Assembly (NCBI GenBank): GCA_922989275.2 | Contig: OV277861.1 | Span: 26,318,479-26,382,478, forward strand | Source of the DNA: Gari tellinella | Lineage: Eukaryota > Mollusca > Bivalvia > Cardiida > Psammobiidae | Direction of reading: 5' to 3' | Length of the DNA: 64,000 nucleotides | In this document: in pieces, positions 30,621 through 41,103 of the stretch | How the letters are laid out: every line of letters starts with the position of its first letter | Position numbering within the stretch: the stretch's first letter is position 1 | Made by a program: the position numbers and the translations under genes | Notes under the pieces: model-generated | Told to the model about the DNA's origin: nothing | Database searches by the model: none | What the model saw: only the letters and a program-made list of their open reading frames with translations

Positions 30621-30831
30621 CTGGGGCCCGTTTCATAAAACTTCGTACTTTTAATTCTGATTGCTCCATCTTATCCTGTCTTGTGACATCTCTTTGGAAG
30701 CGTCTTGAAAAGACGTTTCCGAAGATATGTCACAAGACGTGATTAGATGCAGAAATGAATAATAATTGATATTTTTATAATCTGACTTACGACAACATGT
30801 GTCGTACGAATTTTTATGAAACGGGCCCCAG
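30621..30831. mobile_element. MITE with CTGGGGCCCGTTTCATAAA ends
   Basis: Perfect terminal inversion CTGGGGCCCGTTTCATAAAA / TTTTATGAAACGGGCCCCAG. Arms continue (TACGACAACATG, TGTCTTGTGACAT) to a centre GCGTCTTGAAAAGACG. A relative is at 63618-63860. Such CCCGTTTCATAA ends are common in marine invertebrate MITEs. Confidence 0.75.
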
Positions 30832-30979
30832 CTTACAGAATCCAAACTGTTTGAAAGCATTGTTTCTCCCATCAAAATTCATAAAATCTTAATTGTAGAA
30901 ATAAAAGCAGACAGCATGTTTCAAGCAGACGACATTGGAGCAGTGAAAGCCGGGTTTAAAGCAGAATTAAAGTAAAACA

Positions 30980-31457
30980 TTAAGCCATTACCCAAGAAAG
31001 TATGCTTTTTACGCTTTTGATTTATTCCTACATCAAAGAATATACGTGTAGTTCTACTTTAATATAAAAGTCATGAATATGCACCATAAGAAATATTCTA
31101 ATACCTGAGCAGGTGGTAGCTTAACCCCTTCACTGCCATGATGACATAAATTTTAAACAAATGTCGTCTGCTTTGATTTCTCAAATTCAATGTTTAGGTT
31201 TTTTGAGTTAGGAAATATTGAAATGAGTGTCAAACAGTTTAAATCCTGATTAGACGCCGCGTAACGCGGCGTCTAATCAAGATTTAAACTGTTTGCAAAT
31301 AACCGCTGTACTCGGGGTAGGACAGTGAAGGGGTTAAAACAGATTGCAAGTAAAACAGAGTGCATCGCCTTATGGCACTTTCTGCGTTACTTTCAATTTG
31401 CTTTAAGTGACCAACTATCTTAAAACAAGAAACATGCTATTAGGGGATAAAGAGTTA
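30980..31457. mobile_element. TT-H element interrupted by a TT-C MITE
   Basis: TTAAGCCATTACCC at the left and a GGGGATAAAGAGTTAT end at the right. Its GGTAGCTTAA core word is split by 31121-31337, after which core 2 (AACAGATTGCAAGTAAAAC) resumes. This gives a nested order: TT-H first, TT-C later. Confidence 0.65.
31121..31337. mobile_element. TT-C family MITE, intact, nested at TTAA
   Basis: TTAACCCCTTCACTGCCATG and GACAGTGAAGGGGTTAA. Core 1 at 31231-31295 with TAAATC/GATTTA arms, matched on both sides. Insertion is in the TTAA of the host core 2 word, leaving TTAA on both sides. Confidence 0.9.
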
Positions 31458-31512
31458 TACATTTTAGGAACTTTCTACTTGACTAATCTTATTTTTAGCT
31501 TCCGTTTTTGAC

Positions 31513-31744
31513 TTAAGCCATTCCCTCATAGCCTGTATGTGACTACTTAAAGACGGTTGAAAGTAAAGCAGAATGCACATTAAGGCGCACTTTGCTTTAC
31601 TTTCAGCCTGCTTTAAGCAACCATCTGCTAGAATATGGAAAATATTTCTTATGATACATATTCATAACTATAGTAAATTGGAACTATTTTCTTGAGTTCA
31701 GGAATAAATTAAAGGCATTAAAAGTCTATGGGGTAATGGGTTAA
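31513..31744. mobile_element. TT-H family MITE
   Basis: TTAAGCCATTCCCTCATAGC and TATGGGGTAATGGGTTAA. Core 2 at about 31543-31620, with the AGTAAAGCAGAATG word and its mirror. Confidence 0.8.
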
Positions 31745-33084
31745 GCGCCATCATGCAGTGCGTCTTCTTTAAGACTTTTGAATAGCCATAGTGGCGGGAA
31801 TGTACTGTACCCACAACAATTCGATGTCAACTGTAATTACCATGACGTTCATACAAAACAAGATGGCCTGAGGCTGTAACGCTACATATTATCTCATCTA
31901 CGCCATCAACCGGTAGGAAATCGCTGATCGAAGCCGCTTTAAGGCGATAGGTTATCGGTATTTATCGATATGTTGACCTTTAATGTGCTGACCATCTAAC
32001 AAGTAAGCTTTAACCAAGAGTATTTGCAATAATCCGTAACTTAGAAAACCCCTGATTGAAGCCAGTTTTAATCGGTATTTATCGAGATTAGGGTAACTCT
32101 TAGGCGATGGGACACCAAATCGGCTCTTCTGTATATACTTTGTATAAATCGTGTCATTTTCAAGGTAAAACGAAACAATTATGTCACTTCTATTTTCTCT
32201 AGATATACAACTAAAATGCAGAAATGAAAGGGGATTGTAAAACATCACATGTCTTCAAGACTGACGTAGTGCTACATGTATCTTTTGGGCACTGGCTAAA
32301 ACAGGGACATGCCATTTGAATTTTCATCCTACATAAACCCTATCTATGGTAACATACTTGTTTCATTGTAAGTATTATCTGGCACCCTTGTTTTACACCA
32401 AACACACAGAATTGTCAGAGTTCCATGACAAAATGCAACTTTAAGACAAACCAATTTGAAGGAAGTTCACTGAGTGGGGTGGGATGGGTGGGGAGGGGGT
32501 GGTTAAGGTCTTTTTCCGACTATATCACTAAAGCATGTCCGGCTATTTAGTGTCCTTTTGCCTATATAAGCAGTTACACTTTGTTATCATATTAAGATAC
32601 GAGGTGTGAAATATGAGTTTCGACTGTATTCAGGGTTGGTTTAACAATATACAGTTTGTATTGTATTGCAAACTTACTATCAGTATAGATCCTGAACAGA
32701 GGGCTTCTTTGGAAGTGTCATGGTCTGGATCTTCACCGTCTGCAAACGACAAGTGTACTCTTCACATGTATGCGGTTGTAAAATACGAGTGTGCTCGTCG
32801 CTATGGTTGAATGAGTTTAAGCAGATGACACCATAGCAGTGAAGGGGGTTAAGGTGAATATCCCAAGGGCTGGTCAGTCTATAGTACCCGACTGACGCAC
32901 CCGATCAGTTCAGTAATTAACGGAACGTCTGATCGCGCTGTCTATATTGTATTGTTAGACATTTCTGTTACACAATAACTATTATAGACTTTCATTATTA
33001 TATACTTTCACATTAAATGTTTTGGTTATGTGAAACAATAGCCAATCGATGGATTTGTGATTCCACGTGAAAACGGACTTACAT
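31745..33084. other. Gene-free interval
   Basis: No supported gene. A G-rich stretch lies at 32475-32505 (GGGGTGGGATGGGTGGGGAG). A half core with TGATCGCGCTG is near 32900-32945. Otherwise ordinary AT-rich sequence. Confidence 0.5.
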
Positions 33085-33288
33085 AATGTGCAGTGTTGCT
33101 ACATGTAGAGGAAGCGAAACTATCCTAACCGGTGATGCACCTTGATGAACTGACGAAATTGTGATTGTGCCATTTGTGGCAATTTCGGCAAGAACTAGAT
33201 TCAATCATGTGGTCAATTCGCTTACTTGTGCTCATGTGCACTTGTATTAGACATACTGAGCTCCAAACCAACAATGACGGTAAGAACA

Positions 33289-33534
33289 TTAACCATTTAT
33301 TCGCCGAAGTCGCATAAAATAGAGTTTGCAAACAGTTTTGATCCTGATCAGACGCCGCGTAACGCGGCGTCTGATGAGGGTCAAATCTGTTTGACACTCT
33401 ATTCGCTATTTCTTATGTTATACTCTCTTAAATCTAACATTGAAATGATCTTGCAGACAACAATATTAAAGCAGACGGCATAATAACGGTGTAGGGGTAA
33501 AAAATGCACGATAATTTGGCACCGAAAGGGTTAA
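33289..33534. mobile_element. TT-C related MITE
   Basis: TTAACCATTTATTCGCC at the left, ACCGAAAGGGTTAA at the right. Core 1 at about 33328-33393 with TTGATCC arms and centre GCCGCGTAACGCGGC. Absent from copy 2 of the duplication. Confidence 0.65.
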
Positions 33535-33635
33535 AACTCATTTTGCCGTAATATCGTCTGATTTGAAATTGTCGTCTGCAAAAAATGTTTATGTAAGATT
33601 TATACATTTTAGTTAGAGACATAATGGCGAGTGTA

Positions 33636-33702
33636 AAAGAGTTTGGATCCAGATCAGACACCGCGTTACGCGGCGTCTAATCTGGATCCAAACTGTTTGC
33701 AA
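33636..33702. repeat. Core 1 palindrome, GGATCC arms
   Basis: AGAGTTTGGATCCAGATC and GATCTGGATCCAAACTGTTTG, centre GCGTTACGC. Also present, diverged, at about 52523-52580 in copy 2. Confidence 0.65.
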
Positions 33703-33921
33703 ATACCAGTCAACTTTCTTAGCTGCTCTTGTGAAATATTAAACTATGTAACTACACGTATGTAAATGTAAAGAGAATGATGTCAACTGTTCAAAACCCT
33801 GAAATCATTTATTCACGTCTTTTTTTAAAAGTGTTTACTAAAACTAACAGCTTATATAAGATACTAAATGTAAAAGCTTGCTTAACTTTTTCTACACGAA
33901 TCATAAATCTGCAAACAACTA

Positions 33922-34139
33922 TTAACCCCTTCACTGCCATGACGTCACCCCATTTAAACAATTGTCGTCTGTGTCAATTTCTATAAAACATATTTTAGGC
34001 ATCTTGACTTAAGAAATATTGAAAACTAGTGTCAAACAGTTTGGATCCTGATCAGACGCCGCGTTACGCGGCGTCTGATTAGGATCCATACTGTTTGCAA
34101 ATAACGCCTGTACTCGGAGTAAGGCAGTGAAGGGGTTAA
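33922..34139. mobile_element. TT-C family MITE with known empty site
   Basis: 218 bp from TTAACCCCTTCACTGCC to GGCAGTGAAGGGGTTAA, core 1 at 34036-34100. Copy 2 of the surrounding duplication has a bare TTAA at exactly this point (52819-52822, CAACTATTAAATTTATAT). Filled and empty sites show a TTAA target with precise duplication. With CCC at the tips, this is the signature of piggyBac-type transposition. Confidence 0.95.
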
Positions 34140-34584
34140 ATTTATATTCCATCAGGATTCAAACTGGAATTATTCGAATCTTTAGTTATCTAAACAGGTA
34201 CCAGCCAAATACAGGTCAACACTTATGCAGAAAGCTTTTTAGGAGCTTTCTGAATTGCTTATGTTCTGCATTAACCCATTTCCCCATAATACACCTTTTT
34301 ACACCTTAAATTTATTCTTCCGCTAAAGACAATGTTTCAACTTTATACAGCCCTGAATATATACAATAAGAAATATTTGTATGCAGATGGTAGCGTAAAG
34401 CAAGCTGGAAGTAAAGCAGAATGCACCTTAAGGTACATTATGCTTTACTTTCAACCTGCTTTATGTCGTCACCTGTCTTCAAAACTAGAAACATGCTACG
34501 GGGTAACGGGCGAAGCAGCTACACGTCCTGTTAACTGTATGTATATCTCTTTAATGAAGAATTCGTAAGCAAGTAGAGTACATA

Positions 34585-34777
34585 CAGGGCTCCAGATAAG
34601 GGGAGTATTTCAAAAACTGAAATCTTTATTTCTGCTTTCAACCCTGTGGTATCACTACTCATTAGAATCGTCTCGAAGAGACGATTCTAATGAGTAGTAA
34701 TACCAAAGGATTTGGTGCTGAAATAAGTGAGAAAATGTTGGACTTGTGCAGTTTACTCCCTCTTATCTGGAGCCCTG
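34585..34777. mobile_element. MITE with CAGGGCTCCAGATAAGGGG ends, copy 1
   Basis: Inverted ends CAGGGCTCCAGATAAGGGGA / TCTTATCTGGAGCCCTG. The middle palindrome is ACTCATTAGAATCGTCTC and its mirror. Other copies: 44473-44663, 47073-47272, 53268-53460. Confidence 0.8.
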
Positions 34778-35009
34778 GTACATATTCTGGACGATTAAAT
34801 TTGTCCTTCTTGTTTAGGGAAGTCTTGCTTTTAGAGGTTACATTGTATTAATACATGTAACATATAGACTGTGATCATATATGGCATATAGCAGGTGTAA
34901 TAGCACGTAATTATCAACTACTACGTATAATAAGACTGACTTCATTTACAGTTATTTATTATATCAATTGAAAATGTCATAGCCAATGTCAATCAATATT
35001 TGCATGGAC

Positions 35010-35150
35010 ACAGTAAAACCTCTCTATAACGACCACTAAATAGTATTAATCAGCATGTGTTTAAGGCAAGTGACTACTTAAAGCAATGCGACAGTGAAAC
35101 AGAAATATCTATCTGTTTTTTACTGTCACCATGCTTTAAGTTGTCACCTG
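35010..35150. mobile_element. TA-A family MITE, left part
   Basis: ACAGTAAAACCTCTCTATAA end, then a diverged hairpin (GACAGTGAAACAGAAATATC and mirror). No matching right end. Copy 2 of duplication S breaks off inside this element. Confidence 0.6.
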
Positions 35151-35283
35151 TCTTGTATGAATCAATTAGCCTTCTACTTTATAATTTAGCAATAATAATT
35201 TCGTTTGATATGTCCCCCATCGACTCGATAGTGGAAACGAAATTATTCATAAAGTGTGTAAACGTGAAAAGTACACTTCTCCT

Positions 35284-35355
35284 ATGCAAACAGGTGTAGA
35301 CCTAGATCAGAGGACTCCTTAAAGAGCCATATGATCAGGATCTGCACTCTTTGAC
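35284..35355. repeat. Core 1, TT-G arm type, diverged
   Basis: CAAACAGGTGTAGACC, TCAGAGGACTCC, then GATCAGGATCTGCAC. Matches the TT-G cores at about 39689 and 57290. Confidence 0.5.
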
Positions 35356-35567
35356 TTTGCAATAAATAGTAAAACAGCCATAAATAGTTTTAAATGGACT
35401 AGGCTTTACGTGGTTTGGAAACTGGAATTCTCAGTTTGAAGTTTCAGGAATTAATGAATTTAAGTTTTTAATCTTTTCATGCCTCTGTTGGGCATCTTTG
35501 CCAGAATTTGCGTTAAGCTACTATAACAATTAAAACTAAAGTCATGTCAAGTTTTCAGGGCTGCCAT

Positions 35568-35735
35568 TTCTCCGGATTTTCCTAAATCTTCGGAATTTTT
35601 TCCCCAGTACATGGTAGCTTAAAGAAGGCTAAAAGTAAAGCAGAATGCGCCTTAAGGCGCATTCTGCTTTACTTTCTACCTGCTTTGAGCATCAAGTGTC
35701 TTAAAAACTAAAAACAGACTATGGGTAAAAGGTAT
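35568..35735. mobile_element. TT-H relic with perfect core 2 hairpin
   Basis: GTAGCTTAAAGAAGGC, AAAGTAAAGCAGAATGCGCC, loopless turn at the TTAA centre, then the mirror to TACCTGCTTTGAGC (about 35608-35695). Ends are eroded. Confidence 0.55.
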
Positions 35736-36007
35736 AATTCGGAAGATCGCGCTTGAGAAATTGAAAATTTGAAATCTTAGGATTTTTTTTATCAATTTAT
35801 GGTAGCCCTGATTTTTACTTCGGTTATTTTTTGCAATAATTTTCAAAATGACAAAAAGTGCAGAACCAGAGCGTGAAACAATCCTATGATCTGGGTCTAC
35901 ATTTTTTGCTCTTTCTGCATATGATATTTTTAATGATGAGTTTGCTTATGTGTTTTGTTTTGTTGAAACGGGTAAGGATTTAAGCTATTCCCAATTGTAA
36001 CATAGTT

Positions 36008-36023
36008 TGCTCAACTATTTCAG
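36008..36023 (+). other. 3' splice site of the oxidase terminal exon
   Basis: TGCTCAACTATTTCAG: a pyrimidine-rich run ending in CAG directly before the point where homology to flavin amine oxidases begins. The reading frame requires one base of a split codon from the previous exon (phase 1 intron). Best acceptor in the neighbourhood. Confidence 0.7.
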
Positions 36024-37519
36024 AACCTAGAATTTTGATCTTGGGTGCCGGAATGTCTGGAATCACGGTCGCCAAAACGCTTGCCGACGCTGGTTACCAT
36101 AATGTCCAAATCATTGAAGGCTCCTCGAGGATCGGAGGACGGATGAAGTCAGTGCGCATGTCCGGATATACCGTGGAACACGGAGCCATGTGGGTTTATG
36201 GAACTGGAACTAACCCAATATACAAACTTCTGTCGGAAAATAGAATTTCTGTGAAAAAAGATTATCCAGAAACGTTGACCGTTCGCGATACTTCTGGAAG
36301 TGACGTCACACGTGAGGCAGATGCTGCTCAGGTTCGACTAGATGAAGCGATAGATCTGGCAGATGCCGGTGGTAAGAACGCCGTTGAAGAGGATTTGTCA
36401 GACTTCACTGCTTCATCAAGACTACGTTTTCATAATTGGCTCCCAAAGACTGAAGTAGATGAAGTAATCGAGGCATTCAATACTGATTTTGAATTCGGCG
36501 TTTCCCCAGAATATATATCTGGAAAGCATGCTTATTGGTGGGCTCCTTTTGAAGAATTTGACAGTGAAGATTTACTCATCTTAGATGACCCACGAGGATT
36601 TGAAAGTTTAGTTGAAATAATTGGAATGGAATTAATACAAAATGATTCCGCAGGTAATCAAATTATTTTCAACGAGGTTGTAAAGTATATCAACCAAACA
36701 AAACATGGGGTCGACGTCTATACTATAAACGATTCACATTACCATGGTGATTATGTTGTTGTGACTTTTAGTTTAGGAGTACTACAAAACAGAGAAGTTG
36801 CGTTTTTTCCAAACTTACCCGACTGTAAGCAGATGGCCATAGATAAGTTTGGAATGAGCGTTATGACCCACATTTATCTAATGTTTCCTTTAACATTCTG
36901 GGACGAAACAATGTACACTCTCTTTGCGACCGAGGATCGGGGCAAGTACTCAATACTCGTAAACATGAACTACTTGATCCCTGGGTCAAACATCCTCCAA
37001 CTGACAGTGTGGGGAGACGAGTCAAAGCGTATAGAGCGTCTAGAGGACCAGGAGATCGTGGACGACATTCTGCGTCACCTGGCGCGCATGTATCCCAATG
37101 ACATCATTCCATATCCGGATAACTTTACAATATCGAGATGGAACTATGATCCTCTCTACTGCGGGGCCTACAGCTACTGGCCAACGGGCTTCACGGAAAA
37201 CAACATGGCGGATATGATAGCACCGTACGGACGAATGTTTTTCGCTGGCGAACATCTAGACCCAGTGCAATACAGCTATGTACACGGGGCTTACGCTTCC
37301 GGTATCAAGACTGCAACTGATTTGGTACGATGTTTCCAAGATCCAACTTTATGTCCACCAAGCATAGAGGAGAGTTTTCAATGCAACCGTAGACAAAACA
37401 CACACAGCGAGGAAGACTGCTTACTTGTTTCAAGAGGTCCTTTCATAACTGTTGCAGCTTCAGTTCTCATATTTGTTAGCCTTGCGTCGTACGCAGGAAC
37501 AACATCAGGACTGTTTTAA
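36024..37519 (+). CDS. Polyamine oxidase-type flavin amine oxidase, 3' terminal exon
   Basis: The exon starts after acceptor TGCTCAACTATTTCAG (AG at 36022-36023) with the last two bases of a split Glu codon, then codes to TAA at 37517-37519; about 498 residues. Role by family: FAD-dependent oxidation of secondary amines in spermine or spermidine, releasing an aldehyde and H2O2. It shows the dinucleotide fold ILILGAGMSGITVAKTL with IIEGSSRIGGRM, the substrate-side motif HGAMWVYG, SRWNYDPLYCGAYSYWPTG and the C-terminal FAD motif MFFAGEHLDP...VHGAYASG. The closest resemblance is to secreted PAO of the plant type rather than LSD1. It ends with a Cys-bearing linker and a hydrophobic stretch (VAASVLIFVSLASYAG), possibly a GPI or membrane anchor signal. 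No ATG lies upstream in the exon; the 5' exon with any signal peptide is not found here. Confidence 0.88.
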
Positions 37520-37559
37520 ACCTTTACACGATTAATATTACGACGCGTTTTGTCTTCTT

Positions 37560-37740
37560 TAATTTATTCCTCCCTTGAAGAAAATAGTTCGAATTTATAC
37601 AGTCATAAAAATGCATCACAAGAAATATATATTTTATATCCTTGCAGATTGTATATTTTAAAGCAGGCTGAAAGTTACTTTCGATCTGCTTTTAGAGGCT
37701 GCCTGGTTTCATTTCTGCAGAAGTCAATGTAACTGTTATT
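37560..37740. mobile_element. TT-H relic in the oxidase 3' flank
   Basis: AATTTATTCCTCCCTTGAAG, CAGTCATAAAAATGCATC and TTAAAGCAGGCTGAAAG are TT-H interior words; the ends are lost. An AATAAA at about 37746-37751 after it could serve as the oxidase polyadenylation signal (inference). Confidence 0.5.
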
Positions 37741-37793
37741 ATTTTAATAAAAACCTTGACATTGCTCTAGCGACTTTATTTTACAAAGAAAGT

Positions 37794-38022
37794 TTAACCC
37801 ATTTATGCCCAACGTCCCATAAAAGGGACATAGGCAAACAGTGTAGACTCTGATCAGACGCCGCATTATGCGGCGTCTGATCAGAGTCTACACTGTTTGC
37901 TGATAGGAATTCCAATATAAAACAAAATGAAAATGAAAATTTTGACCAGGCATCCCTTTGATAAAAAATGGACTAATCCAATATATAAACATGGAAGAAT
38001 CCACTGGGTATAAATGGGTTAA
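37794..38022. mobile_element. TT-M family MITE, intact
   Basis: TTAACCCATTTATGCCCA and TGGGTATAAATGGGTTAA with TTAA on both sides. Perfect core 1 at about 37838-37903 with TAGACTC/GAGTCTA arms and centre GCCGCATTATGCGGC. Confidence 0.9.
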
Positions 38023-38031
38023 GAAAGTGCC

Positions 38032-38262
38032 CACAGTAGAGAAGACATTATTATTTCCCAATAAACACGTTTACCTTAAAGCAATTGTTTCCATTGCAAA
38101 CATTTTGGAACCAGATCAGACGCCGTTAACGCGTCACCTGTTCAGGTTCCAAACTGTTTGTCACTCAGTTATACTAAATCGTGACATATCTTTTTAAAAA
38201 CTTGAATTTTCTGCACTTGAGGGCATTGCGGTTGTTTTTGCGTTCAAAAGAGAAATAATGTT
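38032..38262. mobile_element. TA-G family MITE, diverged
   Basis: CACAGTAGAGAAGACATTAT at the left. Core 1 at about 38095-38160 with GGAACC/GGTTCC arms, a pairing not used by the other copies but matched on both sides. Confidence 0.65.
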
Positions 38263-38510
38263 TACATTTGCCCTATTCAATTCCATTGAACAAAATGATC
38301 TTTTATTCGTATAAACGCAATTTCTCTAAGGACGGGACTTGTGGATACCTTTCCGCAGAGGAGGTGGTGCTTATGGATCTGCTCTCCGCGAATCATTTTG
38401 TTGCATTGCTTCTGTTATGCCGTTATGGTTGTTTCTTTCAGGGTACACATGATTTGTGTTAACAATCTCTAATATGGATTAAACATACATGCATACTAGA
38501 TCTAATAGAT
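38263..38510 (-). repeat. Inverted relative of 16360-16570
   Basis: CTAAGGACGGGACTTGTGG, CTGCTCTCCGCGAATCATT and GGGTACACATGATTTGTG are complements of words around 16430-16560. This copy crosses the point where unit 1 is inserted in block A copy 1, so it shows the uninterrupted order. Confidence 0.65.
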
Positions 38511-38531
38511 TACAGCAAAAAATGTAAATAT

Positions 38532-38667
38532 AAGAAATGAACTGATTATTTCGGCGTTTAAGTGAAATAAACGACAGAAAATGATCGGCAAATTTACCAT
38601 GGAATTTGCCGATTATTTTCTGTCGTTTATTTTGCTTAAGCGCCGAACAAATTCAGTTAATTTCTTA
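38532..38667. mobile_element. Foldback, long inverted arms
   Basis: AAGAAATGAACTGATTATTT and AATTCAGTTAATTTCTT tips; arms CGGCGTTTAAGTGAAATAA and GACAGAAAATGATCGGCAAA with mirrors; centre CCATGG. Related arm words occur at 3370-3420. Confidence 0.65.
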
Positions 38668-39056
38668 AATAATGTCTTCGCTTCTATAGTATGTATTTTG
38701 AAAACCTTGTCATCACCCTAGCTAGTAGCTCCATTTCACTATGGGATTTCATGAAACTTCAAATAAATAAAATACTAAGAACACATTCAAGGTTTGCTAT
38801 TACGAAAGTAAAAGCCAACGTTACAATCTTTAGATGAAATACTGTTATTGCTTTAACAACATCATTTACTGATGCGCGGAACAAGAGAGGGTGGGTTGGG
38901 GTTCCAGACCCTACGGAAACCCTAAAAAAGGTGAAGAACATTAGGAGGTAACATTGAATTGATGCTGTACATTGGAGAATTGCGTCAAATTACACTGAAA
39001 CAAACTGCATGGGGGGGGGGGACCTCTGGCTCTGGCTCGAAACTGTTTGCAGTCGA

Positions 39057-39235
39057 TATATAGAGGATAATCAATTTCTTTGGATTGATATGAAAGATAT
39101 ATCACGAGAATGGGTTGTTACATGTATCTGGTTGAAAAACGAGTCCGCAGGGCGAGTTTTTTAATCAGATAACAACCCATTCGAGTGATATATTTTTCAT
39201 ATCTATTCAAAGGAATTGATTATTCTATTTATTAT
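39057..39235. mobile_element. FB foldback element, copy 2
   Basis: Tips TATATAGAGGAT and ATTCTATTTATTAT. Arms AATCAATTTCTTTGGATTG and GTGATATATCTTTC type, different from the other FB copies. Loop region has GAGTCCGCAGGGCGAG. 38668-39056 holds no gene, only a short G-run near 39012. Confidence 0.65.
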
Positions 39236-39578
39236 ATAAATTTTAATGACATTTTTACAGAAAAAAACCACACAAAATTGATTATTTACGTCACAAAACT
39301 AATTTTGACGTGACATCACAAAAAGTGATATCATCACTACATGTAGTGATGCTATCAACAGTGACGATATGAAATGTATCTAACTGAGAAATCTCTATTT
39401 ATCATCGATAGATATATAATAAAACGTCTTCTCCACTCTTTGTGAAATCTTCTCTGTTGCCGGACTCTCCTCCCCTCCTTTGAGAAACATCGCTGGGTCT
39501 GTGTATGAAACCCAATGCAGTTGTTTGGTGTGACAATGTGATTGCAACGGGATTTGTAACAATTTTGATGCATTGAAT

Positions 39579-40140
39579 ACACAGAGGAGAAGACATTATT
39601 CTTTCCCGTTTAACCCATCGAGCCCTAGTGACGCACATTATGCGTCTTTTCCTAAAAGTGTACATGTGAAGAGTACACATGTCCTGTGCAAACAGTGAAG
39701 TCCCAGATCAGAGGACTCCTGCAGGAGCCCTCTGATCAGGGTCTTCAATGTTTGTTATTTTGTAAAATATTAAAACAAAACAACCCTAAATAGTCTAAAA
39801 TGGACCAGCCTTTATTGCAAACTGGAATTGTTCATTGGAAATTTCAGGGGATACATGTAATGAGTTAAACATTAACTAAACGCAAACGCAATACAGTGAA
39901 ACGTAGAAAATTACAATTTATTGAAATGTATATCGATTTATTTCAATCTCAGTGGCAAACAGTTTGGAGCCTGATCAGACACCGGGCTACCCGGCGTCTG
40001 ATCTGGCTCCGAACTGTTTTCAACGGAAATAATAGTTTCAACATTATTATTATTATAAGCAATTATCGGCAAAGCCTTTTTGAATAACAGTGTCTTGTAT
40101 TCTTTGCTGAAATAGTGATAGAAAAACCTTCTCATGACAA
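39579..40140. mobile_element. TA-G element carrying a nested TT-G MITE
   Basis: Starts TACACAGAGGAGAAGACATT and TTCTTTCCCGTTTAA. It is cut by 39610-39868, then resumes with ACTAAACGCAAACGCAATAC and a core 1 at 39955-40021 (GGAGCC arms). The right end is eroded. Confidence 0.65.
39610..39868. mobile_element. TT-G family MITE, nested at TTAA
   Basis: TTAACCCATCGAGCCCTAG at the left and ATGAGTTAA at the right. Core at about 39689-39755 with AGAGGACTCC/GGAGCCCTCT arms. Relative at 57213-57454, which is also inserted in a TA-G host. Confidence 0.75.
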
Positions 40141-40210
40141 CATCAAAAGGCTGCTGTCATACATACATGATTCCATATTCAGATAAAAAACACGCGGCAC
40201 AGCTGATATA

Positions 40211-40766
40211 TATGGTGGCATATTTCTGACACCAGTTAACCACTTATTTATCATAATAGATTCCTGTTAATATCTCACATAAATACTCAACTATTTAGTT
40301 TTCGCAAAAACTTTCGCGTTAGTTTTCAGATAGTTATCTGTAAAGTAGAATGTGGAAACTTTTCACGATAACCAGATACATATCTGAACACGAACTTTGT
40401 CATGATACTGCTTTAAACTGCCACCATTTAACGAATTTATCTAGTTACTTAACTAAATAATTAACTAGAAAAGTTTCGTGTTACCAGTTATCAAAAAGGA
40501 GTAAATTGCATTCGGATGACTTCGGTAAGGACATATATCTAGTTTTAGATACGTTAACACGAAACTTTTCAAAAAACGTTTTAATTAACTTAGATATTAT
40601 GTCGTGACAGTATGTGGCACTAACAGGTCATTTGACGCGGTACGATAATTATCAGGTTTTCGTGAAAATATTCCACGTTCCACTTACCAGATAAGTAGGT
40701 GAGATATTAACTTGAAACTTTTCAGAAAAGCTAAGTAGTAAGTGGTGTCAGAACCATGCCACCATA
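40211..40766. mobile_element. Inverted-repeat element with TATGGTGGCAT ends
   Basis: TATGGTGGCATATTTCTGAC at the left mirrors GTCAGAACCATGCCACCATA at the right. Inside, TAAGTGGT, GAGATATTAAC and GAAACTTTTC words recur in both orientations. About 556 bp, no ORF. Family not recognised. Confidence 0.65.
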
Positions 40767-40941
40767 GGTATACTTATTCAATGATAACGTTATCTAAAGG
40801 TTTGGTTTTTAACGAATACATACATGTAATAATATTTACATAACGGTCATCCTGCCTAAATTCAATAAACTGCATATTACAAGAACACATTTTTTATTCC
40901 TACTGTAAGATACTTTTAAATTCCAAATGAATAATTATCAT

Positions 40942-41103
40942 TATATAGAGGATATTGAATGAGTGTGTGTTCAGTCGTGAATTTATTGAACGAGTTGGAT
41001 AAATTCATATGTTGCGAGCCTTGGCGAGCAACATATCATTTTATCCAACGAGTTCAATAAATTCAAGACTGAACACACACGAATTTGATATCCTATTTAT
41101 CAC
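40942..41103. mobile_element. FB foldback element, copy 3
   Basis: Tips TATATAGAGGATATT and GATATCCTATTTATCAC. Arms GAGTGTGTGTTCAGTCGTG and ACGAGTTGGATAAATTCA with mirrors; loop GCGAGCCTTGGCGAGC, also used at 3765. 41104-41739 holds no gene. Confidence 0.75.

Larger units (their letters stand above)
33085..35067 (+). repeat. Dispersed duplication S, copy 1
   Basis: Collinear with 51935-53751. Shared stretches include the GCTTACTTGTGCTCATGTGC region, two MITE regions and GTACCAGCCAAATACAGGTC. The copies differ by whole insertions: copy 1 has TT-C MITEs at 33289-33534 and 33922-34139 that copy 2 lacks, and copy 2 has a TA-R MITE at 52164-52410. Confidence 0.8.
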
